From Aureococcus anophagefferens (taxonomy: Eukaryota; Sar; Pelagophyceae; Pelagomonadales; Pelagomonadaceae), in contig NW_008705565.1 of the NCBI RefSeq assembly GCF_000186865.1, positions 2,544,709 through 2,608,708 of the forward strand: a stretch of DNA of 64,000 nucleotides, read 5' to 3'. The notes under the pieces are model-generated. The model saw only the letters and a list, made by a program, of their open reading frames with translations. It did not search any database and was not told the DNA's origin. Positions within the stretch are counted from its first letter, which is position 1; each line of letters starts with the position of its first letter. The translations under genes and the position numbers were made by a program. Below, one piece after another: positions 1 to 10,177 of this stretch.

Positions 1-141
1 CGCGCGGGCGCGCGCTTCCGCCTGCCGCTCGCGCGGCCCGTCGGCGGCGTCCGCGCGGCGTCGTTCTTCGACGCCGCGCGCGACGACCCGCCGGACGTCG
101 ACCTCGAGCCGGACACGACGGACGACGACGAGGACAGGTGA
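1..141 (+). CDS. 3' end of an unidentified gene
   Basis: The first 141 bases read open in frame 1 and end at a TGA at 139-141. The visible 46 residues contain RFRLPLARPVGGVR and then an acidic tail (DLEPDTTDDDEDR). The codon and base composition matches the GC-rich genes of this window rather than the less GC-rich ankyrin gene that follows on the other strand. There is too little to name a family. It could also be the last exon of a longer, intron-containing gene beginning outside the window. Confidence 0.4.
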   Translation, partial: RAGARFRLPLARPVGGVRAASFFDAARDDPPDVDLEPDTTDDDEDR

Positions 142-190
142 GCGCGTGGGGTTTAATAAAGGCTATGGGACGGCGCGTTTAGGAACATTA

Positions 191-1264
191 TTACTCGCTG
201 CGACGCTGGTGAGCTTCGTAAAGGGACATGTATTTTGCGAGGCTCCTGAACAGGGCATCTCGATCGGCTTGTGGCTCATTTGGCCGCCAGTGATCGTGGC
301 AGTGGCTGAAGGTCAAGTGCATCAGAGGCGTGTAGCCAAAGGGTGTGATTTGAGTCAAGAGCGACGGCTGGCGCTCGCAGATGAGCCTGACCATGGATAG
401 CGTGGTCGTAGCGTCATGGTCTTTCGAGGGAGTCGCGAAGCAATGTAGCAAATTTTCCCCGCGTGGTATGCTCCGGAAACTCGATCTGTGGCCTGAATTG
501 TAAAGAAGTCGGAGGACGTCGAGAGCTCCTTCTAGGACAGCGTTAACAAACGCATCGTTTCTTCCCGTGCCCTTGCGATCAGGAGGTATAGAGCCCGCGT
601 CAAGAAGCACCCGAACGACCTCGACCTGCCCATAATAGCACGCATGTTCGAGGACGTGCTCGCTTGTTTCACCATAAAAACCCTTGATTTCCCCATTCAG
701 GTTCGCACCGCGACGGATAAGCTCGGAGATGAAAGCGGCTGGGCAACGCCAAGATAACGCAGCAACGAGCGCGCAGTCCGATTCGAGTTGGAGCAGCAGC
801 GATTTGAACTCGTCACATTCGGCGGAACCTTTCGTAATAAATCCGTAGGGACGGAACATTCGGAGACGGCCGAGCTCTGGTGAATTGGACAGCGTCACGC
901 AGCTCTGACGCCAGGCGGTCTCATCCGTTTCTTTGGCGAATCTGACGGCCACACCGCGGAGATGCCGCAGGGTCTGCAGGGCCCAGGCGAGGCGCTCGAA
1001 CACGAGGGCGTTCCTTGACTCTATGTGAATCATTTCACAGAGAGGGACCTTGTTCAGCAAGTGCGGCGACGACATAACGCGGTCATTCACGCCAGAAAGT
1101 CTGCGAACAGCGCCCAGGACCGCTCGACCCGTACGGTCGGTCGTTGTGGCGCTCAGCACGTCCGGGAACCGTAAGTGGTCAAGCACGAGACCGCGCAGCG
1201 GCGCCGGGAGTCGCCGCATGACGCGCGCGCACGCTGTGTCGCGTCCGGGGAGCGTCGAGGCCAC
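191..1264 (-). CDS. ankyrin-repeat protein
   Basis: A 357-residue ORF. The start could be the first Met (1264) or a second Met 15 residues in (MRRLPAPLRGLVLDHL), which resembles a degenerate F-box-like helix. Ankyrin-type helices are visible, for example ELIRRGANLNGEIKGF, VLEHACYYGQVEVVRVLLDA and VLEGALDVLRLL. The likely role is protein-protein scaffolding; partners are unknown. Its GC content is visibly lower than that of the kinase gene next door and its codon use is more mixed. It shares this with the F-box-like gene at 14 kb, the BTB-like gene at 23 kb and the ankyrin gene at 58.6 kb. No introns are needed. The family call is solid; a specific function is not possible. Confidence 0.75.
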   Translation of the reverse strand: MASTLPGRDTACARVMRRLPAPLRGLVLDHLRFPDVLSATTTDRTGRAVLGAVRRLSGVNDRVMSSPHLLNKVPLCEMIHIESRNALVFERLAWALQTLRHLRGVAVRFAKETDETAWRQSCVTLSNSPELGRLRMFRPYGFITKGSAECDEFKSLLLQLESDCALVAALSWRCPAAFISELIRRGANLNGEIKGFYGETSEHVLEHACYYGQVEVVRVLLDAGSIPPDRKGTGRNDAFVNAVLEGALDVLRLLYNSGHRSSFRSIPRGENLLHCFATPSKDHDATTTLSMVRLICERQPSLLTQITPFGYTPLMHLTFSHCHDHWRPNEPQADRDALFRSLAKYMSLYEAHQRRSE

Positions 1265-1504
1265 TCGAAAGCCTGGCCCACCCTCTCGATGCGAGCGGGC
1301 TTTCAGCTCGAGTCAGTGCCGGCTTCAACACGACTTCAACGAGGCGACAAATCCACGCGAATCGAAAGCAAGAGGATGCAGAAGAGGCAGCTACACACGA
1401 TAAGCGCGCGCCCCCGCCCCGGCGTGGCGTCGGGTCGGGGGCGCGGGGGGAGGGCGGCGCGAGCGAGCGCGGCGGTCGAAAAAGGGCCGCGCGAAAACGG
1501 GGGG

Positions 1505-3142
1505 TCAGTCGACGGTCGCCGAGTTGGCGACGTAGCGCTCGACGGACTCCTTCTTGCGCGTGGACCGGCGCGGGCCGCCGTCGTTCTCGGACGACGGGTC
1601 CGCGGCGTCGTCGCGGCCCCGGGGCTTGCGGGCCCGGGGCCCCGGCGCGGCGGCGCGCGGCGGCTTATTGGCGTCGGGCGCCGGCGCGCCGCGCGACGAC
1701 TTGCCGCGGCGCGGCGCCGGCGCGCCGTCGCGCGGCGCGGCGGCGCCGCGCTTCTTCTCGGGCGAGGCCTTGGCGCGGGGCCGCGCGGGCGCGCCCGGCG
1801 CGGCCGCCGGCGCCTCCTCCTTGGCCTTGGGCGCGCCGCGGCGCGCCGCCGGCGCGGGCGGCGGCGGCGGCGCGTCCGCGCCGCGCGCCGCGTCCCAGGG
1901 CGGCGCGCGCCGCGGCAGGAAGTCCCAGTCGAACAAGTTGTCGTCGCGGAACTTCTCGCGCTTGTAGACGTCGAGGAAGAGCTTGCGCAGGTAGGCGTAG
2001 TCGGGCCGGTCGTCGAAGCGCAGGCTCCGGCAGTACTCGAAGTAGCGGCGAAACTCGGGCGCGAAGCCGTCGCAGAGCGTCGCCGCCGACGTCTCCATTT
2101 TGCGCTTCTTGATGCGCTCGTACTTCTTCGCCTTCGTGTCCGCCTTGAGGCCCTGCCAGGGCAGGGACCCCCGCGCCAAATACATGAGCACGTAGCCCAG
2201 CGACTCGAGGTCGTCGCGGCGCGAGGGCTCGATGCCGACGTGCGTGTTGATCGACGCGTAGCGCGCGGTGCCCGTGAGGTTCTTGTTCTCGCGGTAGGGG
2301 ATGTGCTCGTGGCTCCGCGGGTCCCGGTACTTCTTCGCGAGCCCGAAGTCGATGGCGTGGACGACGCGCGACGCGACGGCGCCGCGGCCGACGAGGAAGT
2401 TGTCGGGCTTGACGTCGCGGTGCACCTGGGCAGGAAAAGGGTGATTCAACGTCGCTTCAACGTGCGTGTTCCGCGCGCGCGCGTTCCGGAAAAAGCATCC
2501 ACGCTTCGAGACCGTTCCGAGAGATGATCGCTCGTCCAAAAATCAGCCGAAACGAGTGGAAAACGGCCGAGATATGAGGCTTTGAAGTTGGGAATTTCGC
2601 TCTCTTTTCCTGCCCTGCGGTGCACGAAGTGGCGCACGTGGACGGCCTCGAGCCGCTCGAGGAGCTGGCCCGCGACGCTCAGGACCTGGGAGGGGTTCGC
2701 TCCAAAAAAGGGGCGGGGGGGGCGTCGACGGGGGGCGCGGGCGCCGCGCGGTCTTGAGCGTGAACCGGCGGCCGCACTGGTTGAAGAGGTCCTCGAGCGA
2801 CGGGCCGAGCCTACGGAGCACGGCTGACCCCCCCCCCCGCCGTGGACGCCCCCGGGGGACGCGGGCCCCGCGCAGCTCCATGACCATGGCGTTGTGGTCG
2901 CCCTCGACGCCGCACCAGCGGACCGTCGGGACGCCCGCCGAGCCCGCGAGCGCGCGGTAGACGCGGCTCTCGTAGAGGAGCTGCGGGTGGCGCGTCTCCA
3001 CGGCCTCGAGCTTGACGGCGACCTCCTCCCCGCCCTCGTTGACGCCGGAGAAGATCTCTCCGAAGGAGCCGGAGCCGATTTTCTTGTGGAGCGTGAAGCT
3101 CTGCACGCGCTTCACCGGGGGGCACGCGCGCTTCTCGGACAT
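1505..3142 (-). CDS. casein kinase 1 family Ser/Thr kinase
   Basis: Four exons (3142-2874, 2810-2750, 2685-2626, 2425-1505) join into 436 residues that follow CK1 without interruption. The glycine loop IGSGSFGE is at 22-29, the catalytic lysine at 44, HRDVKPDN at 132-139 and DFG at 156-158. [10 protein letters not shown] and [14 protein letters not shown] are CK1 signatures. The tail after about residue 300 is basic, Pro/Ala-rich and low-complexity. CK1 enzymes phosphorylate pre-primed or acidic sites in trafficking, clock and signalling proteins. Introns 1 and 2 (63 and 64 nt) both begin GCGCGG and end AG, and only these joins restore MELLGPS and LKTVLSVAGQ. Intron 3 (2426-2625) is an introner. 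The start was chosen because the N-terminus matches family length. Confidence 0.93.
2426..2617 (+). mobile_element. introner element, family A (copy in CK1)
   Basis: A 192-bp element beginning CTGGGCAGGAAAAG and ending CTTTTCCTGCCCTG (inverted ends), flanked by 8-bp direct repeats CGGTGCAC at 2418-2425 and 2618-2625. It forms a 200-nt intron of the minus-strand kinase gene. On the sense strand GT is supplied by the duplicated target (GTGCACCG) and AG by the element end (GCCCAG), so splicing restores the original exon exactly ([11 protein letters not shown]). There is no internal coding capacity, so it is non-autonomous. Structure and target duplication match the introners described for Aureococcus. 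Confidence 0.93.
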
Positions 3143-3309
3143 GGTCGAGCGGGAGGCGCGGGGCGGGGAGCGCAAGCGCGGCGCCTCACGATGCCATGCG
3201 CGCGCGCCCCGCGGCCGGCGGGCAGCGTGTGTCGACGAGGTTCGGCTTCCTGGCCGTGCGGAGTGAGTTTTGCCTCTCGTTTGCGCGAGGATTCGGCTAA
3301 AGTTCGCCT

Positions 3310-5004
3310 TCACGGCAGGCGGGGCATCATGGCCGCCGCGCGCGCGAGGAGCGCGCCGACGTGCGGCGCGTCGCCCCGGCCCGTGTCGACGCGGAAGCAC
3401 GCGGACGCGAGCGCCGCGTCGAGGAGGCCCTCGAGCGTCGACGCGGCGTCGGCGTCGTCCGCGGCCCGGAGGAGCGCGGCGACGGCGCCGGCGAGGAACG
3501 CGTCGCCGGCGCCGACGGAGTCGACGGTCCCCTCGACGGCGAAGGCCCGGCGGAACGCGGCCTTGCCCGCGAGTCCCTCGAGGCGCCGCGGGCACGCGCG
3601 GCCAAGCACCCGGCGGAGGCGGGCCTCGTCGCCCGCGGCGCCGAAGCAGCCCCGGGGCCCGAGCGTCACGAGGACGAGGCCCGCGCCGCGGTCGAGAATC
3701 TTCCGCGCGACGTTCTCCACCGCGGCGTCGTCGAGGACCGTCTCGAGCGAGTCGTCGAGGCCGTGCGCTGCGAGCAGCGCCGCCTTCAGCCCCGCGCAGG
3801 CCGCGGCCTCGTCCAAATTGCCGTGGAAGAGGCCCACGGCGCCGTAGGCGTCCCGCGCGTCGCCGAGCGGGAGCGCCGCGTCGTCCGAGGCCTCGTTGAC
3901 GTCGAGGCACACGCAGCAGCCCCGCGCGTTGGCCTCGGTCGCGAGGGCCCGCAGCCGCGCGCCGCGCAGGGCCGGGCCCATGACGTGGGGGTAGCCTATT
4001 GTCGCCACGTCGTACGCACCCAGCGCGGCCGCGTCGAGCTCGAGTCTCGCGTTCCAGCCCTGCGCGCAGTAGACCGCGCGCTTGCCGTCGCTCCGGTACA
4101 CGGGCAGGCACGCGGCGCCCGTCGCGCAGGCCGCGTCGCGCGCCACGCGGGCCGTGCCGACGCCCGCGGTCCGCCACGCGCCGACCAAGTAGTCGCCGAA
4201 GCCGTCCGCTCCGAGCGTCGTGTGCGCGTCCGCGGCCAGCCCCCCCCCGGCCCCGAGCAGCGCGAGCTGCGCCGCGACGTTGGACACGCTGCCCCCGGGC
4301 CGCAGCTCGAAGGCGTCGACGGCCGCGTAGCCCTCGCGGCTCGGCAGGTCGTCGCTGCCTCGAAGGACGACGTCGACGCACGCGTGGCCGCAGCAGAGCA
4401 CGCGCCGCGTCTCCTCGCGCGCGCCGCCGCGGAAGGCCTCGGCGACGACGCGCGCCGCGAGGGCGCCCATGGCCTCTTCGGCGACGTCCGACGTGTCGAC
4501 GAACGCGTGCGGCCCGGGAGGCCGGTACGCCTGCCGCGCGGCCTCCGCGTCCGCGAGCGACGACCCGGCGCTCGCGAGCTCCGCGGCGTCGCGCCCCGCG
4601 TTGCGCGCCGCCTTGCGCGCCCGGAGCACGGCGGGCGCCGCCGTGACCCAGGCGAGGCCGAAGGCGTCGGCGCCGCAGCGGTTCGCGAGCGTTTGGAGCC
4701 ACGCCGGGTCCTTCGTGTGCGTCGAGAACGGCGCGACGAGGACGACGTCGTTGCCGGCCTTGCAGTTCTGCTCGCAGGCGCGGAAGCAGGTCTCGTAGGC
4801 CAGGGCCTTGAGCGTGCCCGCGTAGAAGTCGCAGTCGTGGGCGTCGGGCGCCTCGCCGCCGGCGACGAGGGCCGCGTTGGCCAGGGGCCACTCGAGCGTG
4901 TCCTTGTCGACGAGGCAGGCGCCGCCGAGCTCCTTGCACGCGAGCGCCGCGAGCGTCGTCTTGCCGCCGCAAGGGCTGCCGGCGACGACGAGGAGCCGAG
5001 GCAT
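3310..5004 (-). CDS. P-loop kinase fused to PfkB-family sugar kinase
   Basis: One uninterrupted 564-residue ORF with two kinase modules. Residues 1-170 carry a Walker A near the N-terminus (GSPCGGKTT) and resemble small P-loop nucleotide or metabolite kinases. From about residue 200 ([19 protein letters not shown]) to the end is a PfkB/ribokinase fold with [10 protein letters not shown] and the anion-hole motif DSVGAGDAF. PfkB enzymes phosphorylate sugars or nucleosides with ATP. The P-loop half may act on the same or the next intermediate, but the substrate cannot be read from sequence. Only about 80 bp separate its start from the 3' part of the upstream kinase-PH gene, so read-through or a larger fusion cannot be excluded. 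Confidence 0.85.
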   Translation of the reverse strand: MPRLLVVAGSPCGGKTTLAALACKELGGACLVDKDTLEWPLANAALVAGGEAPDAHDCDFYAGTLKALAYETCFRACEQNCKAGNDVVLVAPFSTHTKDPAWLQTLANRCGADAFGLAWVTAAPAVLRARKAARNAGRDAAELASAGSSLADAEAARQAYRPPGPHAFVDTSDVAEEAMGALAARVVAEAFRGGAREETRRVLCCGHACVDVVLRGSDDLPSREGYAAVDAFELRPGGSVSNVAAQLALLGAGGGLAADAHTTLGADGFGDYLVGAWRTAGVGTARVARDAACATGAACLPVYRSDGKRAVYCAQGWNARLELDAAALGAYDVATIGYPHVMGPALRGARLRALATEANARGCCVCLDVNEASDDAALPLGDARDAYGAVGLFHGNLDEAAACAGLKAALLAAHGLDDSLETVLDDAAVENVARKILDRGAGLVLVTLGPRGCFGAAGDEARLRRVLGRACPRRLEGLAGKAAFRRAFAVEGTVDSVGAGDAFLAGAVAALLRAADDADAASTLEGLLDAALASACFRVDTGRGDAPHVGALLARAAAMMPRLP

Positions 5005-5082
5005 CGAGCTGTTTTTGCGAGAGCTCTCACACCATGCGACGCGCCGACGATTGCAAGGTGCAGTAGACCTTGCAGTGCCTCC

Positions 5083-8000
5083 TTAGCGCCGCGGACCGGC
5101 GCCGCGGCCTTGTCGCGGCGGACGCGGTCGAGGGCGACGGCGAGCGCGCGGAGCCAGGTGCCCTTGGCCGCCGCGGACGGCGCCTCGACGTGGAGCAGGC
5201 AGTCGCCGCCGTCCGCGACGAGCTCGAAGGCGAACTTCTCCGCGTCGCGGTGCGCCGCGGCGCGCGCGAGCGCCGCGGCGCCGCGCGCGAGGTCCCGCTT
5301 CGTGGCGGCCTTGGCCGGCCACGTGTCGAAGCTCAGGCGCTCGCGGTCGCCGTCGCGGTCGTCGCCGCCGCCCGCGCAGGCGCGGACGCGGTCGACGGCC
5401 TCGAGGTCGACGTGCTTCTCCTTGCGCGCCTCGCCGTCGTGGCCCTCCCAGCGGAGCTCCGCGAGGTCGTGCGACAGGTAGAAGAAGCGCTCGTGGCGGG
5501 GCGGCGCCTGGTTCGCCACGTAGGCGCGCTGCGTCTTCAGCAAGAAGCCGCCGCGCGCGCAGGCCTCGACGGCGGCCCAGCCCGCCTCCTCGTCGTCGAG
5601 GTCGACGGCGCCGTCCGCGCCGGCGACCGCGGCCCGGTCGGCGCCGCGCGCGGCCGCGTGCGCGTCCGCCGCGCGGCCGTCGAGCGGCGCGCCGTCCGGC
5701 GCGCGCGCGGCGCCGCGGTCGCCGAGGCGGCCCGCGCACCAGCTCAGCCCCGCGGCCCAGTCGTCGGCGACGGAGGCCGGCGCGTCCGCGGGGAGCACGA
5801 GGTCGTGGACCTCGCCCGCGGCCTCCCGCACGCGCACGACGCGCGACCGCCTCGCGCGCGCGACGGCGAGGTCGCCCGCGCCGGCGACGTGCGCGAGGTC
5901 CTCCGCGCGGAGCTGGAGGTCCTTGAAGGAGCGCCGCCGCCGCACGTTGTCGCGCGCGAGGGCCGCGCGCGGCGGCAGCGACGGCGCCTCCTCGACGACG
6001 GCGACGCCGGCGACCTGGGCAGGAAAAGAGAGATTCAAGTTCGCTTCAACATGAGTGTTCCGCGCGCGCGCGTTCCGGAGATAGCATCCACGCTTCGAGA
6101 GCGCTCCGAGAGATGATCGCTCGTCCAAAAATCAGCCAAAACGAGTGGAAAACGGCCGAGATAGGAGCCTTTGAAGTTGGGAATGTCGCTCTCTTTTGCT
6201 GCCCTGCCGGCGACGCGCGCGAGGCTCACGGCCGTGCGGTGGTCGCTGTACTTGCCCAGCGTCCGCGCGAGGCGCTGGTCGAAGAAGGGCGCGGCGAAGC
6301 CTACGGAGCGCGTCGGTGACGGTCTTTCGTAAAATTTCCCGGTCGACATCTCTCGAAACTCGTCGCGGCCGCGGGACGCCGGGCGACGCCGAGGCGCCGC
6401 AGGTCGTCGGCGAGGAACGCGCGCTTCGCCTTGACGCGCCCCGACGCGGCGACTTTGCCGCAGCGCGTGCCCGCCTGGAGCCGGCCGACGCGCTGCTTCG
6501 CCGCCTCCAGCGCCGACGCCGCGGCGGCGTTCCGCGCGATGGCCGCCCGCAGGCCCTCGGCGACGGCCGCGACGGCCGGCCGGTCCGCGGGCCGCGCCTC
6601 GAAGCACCGGCGCCGCCAGAACGCGAGCGCCGGCGGGCTGCAGGCCCAGGGCGCGGGCCGCTTGCCCGAGAGCACGGCGTGCGCCACGGCCGTCGCGCGC
6701 CAGCTCGGCGGCCAGGGCGTCTCGCCGCGCGCGGACAGCTCGTGGAGCACGCAGCCGAGCGCGTAGGCGTCCGACGCCTCCGAGTACTCGCGGCGCTCGA
6801 GCGACTCCGGCGCCTCCCAGCGCACGGGGCCGAGCTCCTGCGTCGTGAACCCCTTGGACGCCGCCGCGGCCCGGAGCCGCGCGAGCCCGAAGTCGCAGAC
6901 GACCGCCCGCAACTCGCCGTCGACGCGGTGCACGAGGAGGTTCCGGCACGCGAGGTCCCGGTGCACGATGCGCTCCGCGTGGAGCGCCGCGACGCCGCGC
7001 GCCGCGCCGAGCGCCAACACCAACAAATCGTCGCGCGTGAGCGCGCCGCCCGGCAGGAGCGACGCCCGCAGCGCCGACGACGGCCGCGCGCGGAGGAGCG
7101 CCTTCACGGAGCAGNNNNNNNNNNNNNNNNNNNNNNNNNNNNNNNNNNNNNNNNNNNNNNNNNNNNNNNNNNNNNNNNNNNNNNNNNNNNNNNNNNNNNN
7201 NNNNNNNNNNNNNNNNNNNNNNNNNNNNNNNNNNNNNNNNNNNNNNNNNNNNNNNNNNNNNNNNNNNNNNNNNNNNNNNNNNNNNNNNNNNNNNNNNNNN
7301 NNNNNNNNNNNNNNNNNNNNNNNNNNNNNNNNNNNNNNNNNNNNNNNNNNNNNNNNCAACTTCAAAGGCTCCTATCTCGGCCGTTTTCCACTCGTTTCGG
7401 CTGATTTTTGGACGAGCGATCATCTCTTGGAACGGTCTCGAAGCGTGGATGCTTTTTCCAGAACGGGCGCGCGCGGAACACTCATGTTGAAGCGACGTTG
7501 AATCACCCTTGTCCTGCCCTGACGATGGCGACCTGGGGCTCCTTGTACGGGTCCTCCCGCTCGATGACGACGCCGAGGAACTCGACGACGTGCGGGCCGG
7601 ACGCGCGCGAGAGGAGCGCGACCTCGCTCGACACGTCCTCGCGGCTCAGGAACAGCTTCACGGCCACGCGCCCGCCGCGGAACTCGCCGCGCCAGACCTC
7701 CCCGAACGACCCCCGGCCGACGCGGCCCAATAGCCGCACGGCGCGCTTGTCGATGAGCAGGCTCGCGGGGATCGCGAGCTCGTCCATGCACCCGAGGCTC
7801 GGCCGCACGCCGAGGCGGCCCGTCGGCGTCGCCCAGCCGCCCTCGAAGGACGCGCGCGCGCTCGCCGGCGACTCCGCGTCGTAGGCGCCCCCCGGCGAGC
7901 CCGACTCCGCGTCGTAGACGTCCTTGGACTCCTCGCGCGAGAAGAGCGCGCGCCCGTCGACGTAGGACGCGCCCGCCGACGCGAGCCCGTCGTAGACGGG

Positions 8001-8282
8001 GCCGCTCGCGTCGTCCCGGGCCGCCTCCTCCTCCGGCGACGCGCGCGGCGGAGCCGGCGGCTCCGGCGCGGGCGCGGCGGGCGGCGTCGGTGGCGTGGCC
8101 GCGGGCGCGGCCGGCGGCGGCGCCGGCGGCGCCGACGCCGCGCCGTCCCCCGCGGCGCCGCCGTCGACGTCGCCGAGAGCGCCCTGCTTGGCGAGGAGCG
8201 CCCGGAGGCGCTCGAGCTCCGTGTCCCGCTCCTGGAGCTGCGCCTTCAAGCGCGCCAGCTCGGCGGCGGCGTCGTCGCCCAT
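5083..8282 (-). CDS. protein kinase with PH-like C-terminus (interrupted by gap)
   Basis: The N-terminal exon (8282-7530, 251 residues) has a short coiled coil (residues 5-32), a Pro/Ala linker and a kinase N-lobe (GRGSFGEVWRGEFRGGRVAVK). After an introner and a 242-base gap the C-lobe continues with HRDLACRNLLV, CDFGLARL and GPVRWEAPES, typical of tyrosine-kinase-like (TKL) kinases. A frame change near 6301-6390 needs an intron ending TAG at 6301-6303; a GC donor at 6389 fits but is not proven. A second introner (6015-6214 as intron) lies before a region resembling a PH domain (LLKTQRAYVA, ERFFYLSHDLAELRW, ending in the helix TWLRALAVALDRVRRD). The 3' end is unresolved because the frame stays open into the next gene; 5083 is approximate. 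Confidence 0.72.
6015..6206 (+). mobile_element. introner element, family A (second copy)
   Basis: 192 bp, starting CTGGGCAGGAAAAG and ending GCTGCCCTG, with 8-bp duplications CCGGCGAC at 6007-6014 and 6207-6214. It is nearly identical to the copy at 2426 and in the same orientation relative to its host gene. In the minus-strand kinase-PH gene it makes a 200-nt intron: GT from the target copy (GTCGCCGG), AG from the element. The spliced product reads SLARVAGVAVVEEAP. Confidence 0.92.
7115..7356. other. assembly gap (242 N)
   Basis: A run of 242 Ns inside the kinase-PH gene. It hides the last roughly 27 bases of an introner (if that copy is the usual 192 bp), its second target duplication, and part of the kinase coding sequence around the hinge. 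The gap probably reflects repeat collapse at the introner. Confidence 0.95.
7357..7521 (-). mobile_element. introner element, family A (third copy, cut by gap)
   Basis: 165 bp of a family A introner in inverted orientation relative to the copies at 2426 and 6015, ending CCTGCCCTG at 7521 and followed by ACGATGGC (7522-7529), the visible target copy. On the sense strand of the host kinase the target reads GCCATCGT. An exact restoring splice would use GC at 7529-7528 as donor and leave the exon ending in CAG GTC. The acceptor end lies in the gap, so the GC donor is inferred by analogy with the FKBP copy. Confidence 0.85.
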
Positions 8283-8477
8283 GGCGCGGCGCGGCGCGTC
8301 GGCCGCGGCGGCCCTCTAGACGATCATCGCGAACGGCGGGGGCTGCCCGCCCATGATCATCACATCCATCGAGCAGGAGCCAACGTAGAGGATCCTCGCC
8401 GGGGGTCGACTTCCGCGGCCGCCAGGCGGGGGCTCGGGCGACGTCTCGGGCGCCGCGACACGGTCCTTAGGACCCCC

Positions 8478-8897
8478 TCACTTCAAGAGCGGCTCGGCCT
8501 CCGCCGCGGCCTTCTCCGCCGCGATGCGCTCCCGCCGCAGCTTGATGGCGTAGGCGCCGAAGATGGAGCCCACGAAGACGACGACGCAGACGACGATGAA
8601 CGCGATCGTGCGCGTCGACATGGCGTCGTCGTCGGTCTTGAGCGTCGAGTCGTCCGGGTTCGTGGGCTTCGTCGTCGGGTAGGGCGTCGCCGTCGTCGGC
8701 GCGGCCGTCGGGTCGAAGGCCGAAGGATACCACGTCACGGGCGTCGGCTCCTTCGTCGGCGCGAACGACGGGTGCTTGGCGCGCGCCGACGGCGCCGGCG
8801 TCGGCGCCTTCGTGCGCGTCGGCGCGTAGGTGACCGTCGGCGCGTCCGTGTTCTGCGCGAGGGCGCAGGAGAGCAGCAGTAGCCAGCGCGCCCGCAT
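8478..8897 (-). CDS. small type I membrane protein with Pro/Thr-rich ectodomain
   Basis: 139 residues starting at MRARWLLLLSCALAQN, a classic cleavable signal peptide; longer upstream starts lack this and were rejected. The mature ectodomain is a run of TPAPT/APTK/PTTKP-like repeats, likely a site of O-glycosylation. It is followed by one transmembrane helix (TIAFIVVCVVVFVGSIFGAY) and a short cytosolic tail rich in Arg, Ala and Glu that ends EAEPLLK, an acidic di-leucine-like sorting signal. It probably sits in an endomembrane or the cell surface. No family is recognised. Confidence 0.65.
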   Translation of the reverse strand: MRARWLLLLSCALAQNTDAPTVTYAPTRTKAPTPAPSARAKHPSFAPTKEPTPVTWYPSAFDPTAAPTTATPYPTTKPTNPDDSTLKTDDDAMSTRTIAFIVVCVVVFVGSIFGAYAIKLRRERIAAEKAAAEAEPLLK

Positions 8898-9439
8898 CGT
8901 CGTCGACGACGCTGTGGTGCGCTCGGCCTGTCCGCGGTGCCTGCTCGACGCGACGGGCGCTCTTTCGCAGCGGCGGTGCTCTCGCGAGCGTTCCGCGTGC
9001 GCGTGCGTTTCTCCGCGATGGGCTGCCCTCACGCGGATCCTACCATCGTCGACGTCGACGAAAGTCGTCAATCTACGGCACGGTCGGCGTGGAGCACGGC
9101 ACGTATCCACGGGAGAAGTACTTGGAGCTTCTCGCAAAAACAACGATGACATGGTGTATAGAGGAGATCTGGTGCTGCTGCAAATGCTGCTACAAATATG
9201 GCTGCAAAAGCAAGTCATCTGAAAGTGCGGTTTCACCCGGTGCTCCGCACAGCCCGGACGTGATGATCATGGACCGCCACGGCGGCGAGGAGTGATGTAA
9301 ATGGAGCCCTCGGACATAAAATCGAGCCTCGGAGCGGCCGCGATGATGAGCATGTCATCTAGATCCTCCCCTCTAGCGCCGATCGTTCTCGTCGCGCGCC
9401 GCGCCGCCGCGGAGCTCTTCCTGCGGCGGCGGCGGCGTC
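8898..9439. other. intergenic, no supported gene
   Basis: 542 bp between the start of the type I membrane gene and the end of the RING gene. Short overlapping ORFs exist on both strands but none shows a domain, and base composition drops in 9100-9380 (ATG-rich, lower GC). It should contain the 3' UTR of the RING gene and the promoter of the membrane gene. No RNA gene or repeat was recognised. Confidence 0.5.
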
Positions 9440-10177
9440 CTAGGCGGCGAGGATGGGCATGACGAAGGTCCGCGCGAAGGCCTGGGCGTCGGAGATGGGC
9501 TCCGCCGCCGCCCGCGGCGGCGACCCGGCGCCCGCGGCGGCCGCGTCGCCGTCAGGGTCGCCGTCGCCGTCCGCGAAGAGCTTGCGGACGTTGTCCCGGC
9601 AGCAGCCCGTCTCCTCGTAGGACAGCATCTTGCGCCGCAGGGTCTCGTAGGAGTCGCCGATGCGCACGGGCGAGTCCAGCGACGCGACGGGCACGCCGTC
9701 GTCGTCGTCGTAGGACCTCACCGGCCCGCGCGCGGCGACGAGCGCGAACTTCTCGACGTTGCAGGCCGGGCACCGCAGGGGCCCCAGGCCGTCCTCGCCG
9801 TCGTGGAGGTGGGCCTTGGCCGCGAGGCGCTCGTGGCGGCCGACGAAGTCGCGCGCGCAGCCGCGGCAGACGTAGTTCCGGCAGCATTGGGTTTCGAAGA
9901 CCGCGCGGAAGTGGCGCATGCAGATGGGGCAGAAGTAGGCGTACTCGCGCTTCGCGGCGGACTTGGGCGTCGTCTCCATGCCCTCCTCGTAGGCCTCGCG
10001 CTCGCCCAGCGCGATGGGCGGCACGCGCACGGCGGGCGCCGGCTCCACGGCCGTGGCCTCCGGCGGCGCTTCGCCGTCGGTGAGGGCCGGCGCCCGCCGC
10101 TTCCGCTTCGCGAGCTTGAGCATCTTCGGGTAGGTGAAGACGACGACGCGCGCCGCGCAGGACGCCGCCGAGCCCAT
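9440..10177 (-). CDS. RING-like zinc protein, probably N-myristoylated
   Basis: 245 residues from MGSAASCAARVVVF. This start was chosen over the upstream Met because Gly2/Ser6 plus Cys7 forms a good N-myristoylation/palmitoylation signal. A zinc-binding region FCPICMRHFRAVFETQCC...YVCRGCARDF...LRCPACN has the spacing of a C3HC4-like RING with a long insertion. The C-terminal part has a conserved-looking DSYETLRRKMLSYEET segment and an acidic, Ala-rich tail. The inferred role is a membrane-tethered E3 ligase or zinc-dependent adaptor. No E2-contact residues can be confirmed by eye. Confidence 0.65.
   Translation of the reverse strand: MGSAASCAARVVVFTYPKMLKLAKRKRRAPALTDGEAPPEATAVEPAPAVRVPPIALGEREAYEEGMETTPKSAAKREYAYFCPICMRHFRAVFETQCCRNYVCRGCARDFVGRHERLAAKAHLHDGEDGLGPLRCPACNVEKFALVAARGPVRSYDDDDGVPVASLDSPVRIGDSYETLRRKMLSYEETGCCRDNVRKLFADGDGDPDGDAAAAGAGSPPRAAAEPISDAQAFARTFVMPILAA

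Noticed and set aside
1175..2527. Long plus-strand ORF of 450 codons over CK1
   Set aside because: It is Arg/Ala/Val-rich, spans the introner and lies antisense to well-supported CK1 exons; GC-rich sequence keeps antisense frames open.
2426..2617. Introners as autonomous transposons or as ncRNA genes
   Set aside because: At 192-203 bp they have no coding capacity, no tRNA/snRNA features, and lie exactly within coding genes with target duplications.
2543..4972. 809-codon minus-strand ORF joining the PfkB region and CK1
   Set aside because: Over the PfkB gene it is a shifted Arg/Gly-rich frame; only its last part overlaps the true CK1 first exon.
3361..5481. 706-codon plus-strand ORF
   Set aside because: Antisense shadow of the P-loop/PfkB and kinase-PH genes with no domain.
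9089..9295. Cys-rich 68-codon ORF (CCCKCCYKYGCK-like)
   Set aside because: Looks metallothionein-like but is short, overlaps other weak ORFs and has no support beyond Cys content in an AT-richer patch.
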